Assembly: GCA_030248065.1 (NCBI GenBank)
Contig: JASAMV010004258.1
Coordinates: 62,001 to 126,000, forward strand
Direction of reading: 5' to 3'
From: Rhynchonema sp. JSB1_4
Taxonomy: Eukaryota > Nematoda > Chromadorea > Monhysterida > Xyalidae
Length of the DNA stretch: 64,000 nt
In this document: piece after piece, positions 59,134 through 64,000 of the stretch
Numbering within the stretch: the stretch's first letter is position 1
Layout of the letters: each line of letters starts with the position of its first letter
The notes under the pieces: generated by a model
Told to the model about the DNA's origin: nothing
What the model saw: the letters and a program-made list of their open reading frames with translations, nothing else
Database searches by the model: none
Translations under genes and position numbers: made by a program

Positions 59134-62100
59134 CCAAATCCAGTTTGGGTATGAAGACGACGCAGCTGAAGAAGCAGTTCTCCGACTTGAAATCGGATCT
59201 TAAATTGGACAAATTAGTGGATCGGGGCACGCGAATGGCACTGGCATCAGATATATGGCGTTACGCACGACCGTCACCACGATGTGTTGTGCTGCTCACA
59301 TTGAGCCCAGGGCAGGCACATGTCAGGGCCATTGTCAGCTGGATTGTCAAGGTTGGTACCATGTTTAGGACAAAGCGGTCACTCGACTTTTCAGTTAAAA
59401 CTTCATCCAATGTTTTTACTTCTGAAAGTCACGCGGTCGAGCTTTCTACCATTAATGATGGTCTTTGTACCATAGTGACACAGGCACGTCTCTGTTGATT
59501 CGTCAGGACCTTGCCTAAAATTTGTCTGTTCCAGTTGTTTCGCACGAACGTACCGGGCATCAAGTTCCAAGTGCATTATCACCGATTGACTGAGTCCTAC
59601 GCAATTTACCTAAACGCCCGTTATATCACGTTAGTGAAGGAAACAGTTGCAGTTTGGTCGTGTGAGAAAGTCGGGCATTTGCGCAAGCAGTGATGTTTTG
59701 TGCGAGCATGAAGCCAGCTTGTGTGTAGTTCTTTGGAGTCCCATGGCCATCGGGTGCATTTGAACTGATGATGACGTAATGCTCCACCCGCCCTGAGCGC
59801 AGAGAGCAGGTCGAAACGGGCAACCAAAAAAAGCGCATCACAATTTACATCAGCTGTATGTGTTGACAAGTAGCTCGTCAGTTGATTTCAGCAGTATTTC
59901 GTTGCCGGAACACAAAAGCAGATAATCACGCAAACAAGCTGCACACTTGACTGAACTGTTTCTGTTTTACTTGAACAACGGTGCAAACTGTACTCGAACA
60001 GCAGTGGCTTAGTTTGGTATAAGTGCTTGCTTGCCCTATTTTCTCATCTAGCCAAAACACACGCATGTGGATGTGTTTGTTTGGCCGCCAACGAAGACAT
60101 TACATTTGTATTCACTACCCTGTTGGGAAAATGTTCAGCGTGATGGGGATGGCAGTTGCAAAAAAAACTAAAAACTGGACTGAATGGACATGCAGTTCCA
60201 AAAAAAACACAAGTCTGCCCGACTTAGAGCGCACGTTTTGGCAAACAATCTGTTACGTTTTTCAGTCTTCTGAAAGGGGCCGAGTATCTGCACTTTCGCA
60301 AACCACTCAAGCAACGATATGGCGGTGGTCGGAGGGAGTTCTCGGTGGCTGATGCCAAATGCTTCGAAGGTGTTGAGGATAAGGAACGATTTATTAATGG
60401 ACAGGTGATGTTTCACATGTACTTTTAGACGTCATGTTTTAGCGACAACGTGACATTCACACCCTTAATTGATTCGCAGGAGGCTGCCATAATCGTCAAG
60501 ACCTTCCTTGACATGATCCGAGCCCCCAAGGGTGGTGACGTTGTCGTGTGTGAAAGTGACGTTGAGGGGGTTGAACCGATGGAGTTGCGTTTCAGGGAGG
60601 GACAGGCGATAAGTTTGTTCTTTTGGGGTTTGTGATTTTTTCGATTGTTCTTACTTGTATTTTTTTACTGTGTGTGAACGGAGCCATAAGTTGTGGAGCA
60701 ACAACGACTCATATATTTAGTGCCTTTATATTGATCATCATCCATTCCAGTCTCAGCCCTTCAATCATTGGGCATTGTCCAGCAGCTGCTACCCTTGCAC
60801 GATCGCCAGATCCTGCGTCCCCTGCAGTCGGAATGGTTTCGCTCCACCACCGACCAACCGCTGACTGATATTCGCGATTATTTTGGATCACAGGTTTCTC
60901 TTCACTGACCATTTATCGTTCGTGTGTCCGTTCATGAACATTTATTTTTAACTATTCCTAATTTTGACACATTCACGTACAGATCGCGCTATATTTCGCC
61001 TGGCTCGGTCACTACACCAAGGCGCTGTGCATACCGGCAGTGCTCGGATTGATGATTTGGTGGTTTGCATTGTTGGATCTTGACAGGACGGAAACGGACG
61101 ATCAAGCTCCAGATGGATGGATTAATTGGGGTGTTAGTTGGTGCAGAATTGGAGTTTGTCTCGGAAATGGATTAACTTTTACACCTTGCATGTTTGCAGC
61201 TTGCAAGTTTAACATCGGGGTCAAACAACTCAAGCAAACTTGTGCCTTTTGCCCTGAATTACCTTTTTCGTGCGCACTCAAGAATTGTTCATAACTGTAA
61301 ATTCGACAGGAAAGCTGCGGTTTGCTTGGGGAGCGGTTTGGTGTGCGGGAATTCCTTATGATTGTTTGACACATTTGCTGAGGGAAAACCAAACGTAACA
61401 CTTCCGGAACAATTGAGTTCTTGTCTCTGTTGCATCGAAAGCCGAACCAATCCGTACCGGTCCTGAGGCCGGCAGCCAGCAAAGTACGTGCTTTCGTAGG
61501 TGTCATTGTTGCCCTTGCCCTTGTCGTTGTCATTGATGCATGCTGTCACCTACCTGATGCATTTCAGCTGGTATCCGACATCGCCTTTGTCATATTCGCG
61601 CTGTTCAATTGTCTCTGGTCGACGTGTTATCTGGAGTCATGGAAACGGCACCAAGCCGAACTCATATATCAGTGGTCGGACTGCGATGCGACGACGGAGA
61701 GAGATAGTAGACATTTGTTGGTCGAACCACGGCCGCAATTCAAGGTAAGTCGCCAATTGGGCAATTTCTTATTTTTTTGCTGAACTGGCTGGAATGGCTG
61801 AGATCAACATCGTCAAACAGAGCTTCAAGTATTGTCTGACGTGGCCCGTTGATTCTTACGTAAGGCAGGTGAGGTGATGGACGACCTTGCCATTGCCACG
61901 TGCCGTGCCAGCACCTCACGTCTGTTGAATTGCGCCGTGAGTAGGTCTAAACACTGTTCCACTTTTACAGTGCAACAGTATTGTGACGACACCTGCCTGT
62001 TACAGGAACTGAATCAACGGTTTTACTCCAAGTACATGTTGTTTTCCCTTGCAGGCCGAATGGTACGAAGCGAGCCCGGTGACGGGTCGTCTCGAGCCGT

Positions 62101-64000
62101 GCTATCCAGCCTGGAAGTCCCGTCTATTCAGATTCGGTGTATCCGCACCATTGACGTTCATATTGATTGTGTTGATGGGCTTTGCGTCATTCGGCATGCT
62201 CAGATTGCAGGGAGTCTGTGATGCGTTAGTGTTTTAGATAATTGGTCCTTTTTTGATTGTACCCAAAACACGGCGATCGGTCTTGTCTCAGTCATAAATT
62301 TTTGTGGCATTGGCGTTTTTCTCTACAGTCCCTATCCCTATCCCTACATACCGATCGCAATCTCGAAATATACTTGAACCAAAATTCACGTTACTACGAC
62401 AGAACTGGTCACTGGGCTTGATGCAGTAGTATATCGTTTTTTCGCCTGTAATTGTGTCCGTGCTTTTTCTTCTCTGGACCGCAGATAACATTCCAAATAA
62501 TAACTTTGCAGTCATTTCGGTCATTCATCAGTGCTATTCAAATGGATCACGTTGGTGCCAATGGTGCTGTATGCGGGTATGATCATCACGGCCGATATGG
62601 CGTACAGACAGCTCGCTGTGCATCTCACTGATATGGGTACGTGTCAATTTTGAGGGCTTTCATTTCACCTTTCATTTGCTAAGTTGTGATCACTGATGTT
62701 TTATTCCAATACAACGTGTTGATTTTGTAACCCAGTTGGTATAATTGCTTTACGAGCGCTCCTTCCACAGCAGAAGACGCCGCAGCTGACGATAAGGCGC
62801 CCAAGGCCATAGCACGTTAATGATCAACCTTCATCAGTGTAGTTCCTGGTCCGGAGGGGGAACAGACGTACCCTCCACTATTTTCGGAGGGGGAACAGAC
62901 GTACCTACCTGGGGGGGGAAGGGGGGGGAAGTCCCAATTTGGGGGGGGGGACGGAAAAAAGTCATTTTTTGAGGTCGAAAAATTGGACTATTTTTGCCTT
63001 CTTTTGCGAAAAATCCCCTATAAAAAGGGTATTTTGGCGTTTTTTTGGAGGTTTCACCTAAAGTTTACCTATTTTTGGCCTAAAAATGCCTATTTTAGGC
63101 CTAAATTTGCCCATTTTAGGAAAAAATTGGGGGGAGCAGACGTACCTGGAGGGGGAACAGTGGGGCAGGCGTACCTCGGAGGGGGAACAAACGTACCCGA
63201 GGGGGGTCCCCCCCCTCCCCCCAGGAACTACACTGACCTTCATCAAAATATCTTTTCTGATCCACATATTTTTAATGTTGATGTCTCAATAAAGGTGATT
63301 TGTTTTAGAGAACTACCGCACGGACGAAGAGTACGAGAATTGCTTGATCGTCAAGATCGTGCTCTTTCAATGCATCAACGCGTATGCGTCCTTGTTCTAC
63401 ATCGCTTTCTATCTGCAGGACTTGCAGAGGCTCAGAGAAGTTCGTTTGGTTGTTGGTTTTCTAAACCAGGTTTCCGACAGCGATTGAAGCTGAAGGGTGT
63501 TCGTAATGTCCAGGTTGCTATGCGCTACACCGTGGAATATCATGCGGACTTATTTGTTTTTCTCCACAATGGCACTTATTAAGCAAAATACAATTGCAGA
63601 TTCTGGCCACCCTACTGATCAGTCGTCAAGTGATCCAGAACTGCTTTGAAGTGGTCGTACCGTATTTGGCCGAGAGATTCAAAATTAGTCGAATGACGTA
63701 CAAAATGACGAAAAGTCTGAGTGAAAATGCACTCAGGGAACACGTGCAGACGATCAGAAATAAAAAATTGATCGAGGTTCGTTTGACTTTCACATGATGT
63801 GACATGTCACATGTTTGGCTACTTGCATCTGGAAACTGCGTGTTGCTCGACAATAATATGCAATTGCAGGGTCCGTCAGAAGCCTTGAGCCCCGTTGAGT
63901 CACCCCGTGACGCCGAAACAGCCAGCATCACGTCCGATTCGAGTCTTCGTTTCGTGCACGATCCAAGTTCTGGTCCGGAACCGGAAACCTCGTTGAGACT
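59134..64000 (+). CDS. ANO8: Anoctamin-8-like (TMEM16 family) membrane protein, 12 exons, open at the 3' edge
   Basis: Exons: 59134-59351, 59535-59629, 60266-60404, 60480-60612, 60751-60893, 60983-61132, 61568-61744, 62055-62224, 62512-62636, 63309-63439, 63600-63776, 63870-64000+. All phases agree, giving about 596 codons. Blocks follow ANO8: LKGAEYLHFRKP, GIVQQLLPLHDRQIL, IRDYFGSQIALYFAWLGHYT, FALFNCLWSTCYLESWKR, VEPRPQF, NYRTDEEYENCLIVKIVLFQ, LFYIAFYLQDLQRL, ILATLLISRQVIQN. Several transmembrane segments are visible. The long Ser/Glu-rich stretch after residue about 550 (PSEALSPVESPRDAETAS) is the loop insertion typical of ANO8, which in animals is described as an ER-plasma membrane tether rather than a clear channel. 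The first exon has an ATG at 59,151, but entry in phase from an upstream exon is equally possible. Intron 9 holds a MITE. Confidence 0.92.
62835..63235. mobile_element. hAT-type MITE inside an anoctamin intron
   Basis: The ends CAGTGTAGTTCCTGG and CCAGGAACTACACTG are exact inverted repeats, flanked by ACCTTCAT (62827-62834 and 63236-63243). The interior repeats GGGGGAACAGACGTACC at both ends and holds TTTTTGGCCTAAAAATGCC phrases. Same family by ends as 46,480-46,877. Confidence 0.92.

Overview
The window reads as nuclear DNA of a small-genome invertebrate animal. Every recognisable gene is split into short exons by introns that are mostly 50-400 bp with canonical GT..AG ends. The families present (NR2C nuclear receptor, TTC7, eIF3m, SDHAF1, anoctamin-8, a thrombospondin-type-1 protein) are metazoan or pan-eukaryotic. 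I cannot fix the phylum: a compact ecdysozoan such as a tardigrade or nematode would fit. A few TTAGGC-type units near 57.9 kb are too short to decide it.

Layout. 0.4-1.0 kb: last two exons of TTC7 (+). 2.65-5.95 kb: twelve exons of an NR2C (TR2/TR4) orphan nuclear receptor (-). 6-24.6 kb: a gene-poor stretch, possibly the receptor's 5' intron or upstream region, holding several DNA transposons: a long-terminal-inverted-repeat MITE, a 1.5-kb Tc1-like element with paired IR/DR binding sites, two hAT-type elements, a TA-target MITE and a 1.1-kb foldback palindrome. 24.6-27.7 kb: a 16-exon gene (-) of unknown family, rebuilt here because all splice phases agree. 28.2-28.5 kb: a MITE. 28.8-41.3 kb: a 12-kb satellite with a 323-bp unit and a roughly 2.06-kb higher-order repeat. 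42.3-47.1 kb: a nest of hAT-type MITEs inserted into one another, several with perfect 8-bp target duplications.

47.19-47.48 kb: intronless SDHAF1 (+), a complex II assembly factor. 48.02-52.09 kb: complete ten-exon eIF3m (+), every intron in phase 0. 52.78-54.69 kb: complete eight-exon gene (-) for a 283-residue secreted or membrane-anchored protein with a threonine-rich stretch and two atypical thrombospondin-1 modules. 54.7-59.1 kb: intergenic DNA with a hAT MITE and a 9-bp-target element. 59.13-64.0 kb: twelve exons of an anoctamin-8-like membrane protein (+), running off the window, with a hAT MITE in one intron.

The genes are housekeeping or regulatory neighbours and show no shared pathway. 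The notable biology is the transposon record: target duplications allow insertion order to be read, one insertion has an empty-site copy about 500 bp away, and the satellite shows unequal exchange. All protein assignments rest on motif recognition by eye; no database search was run.
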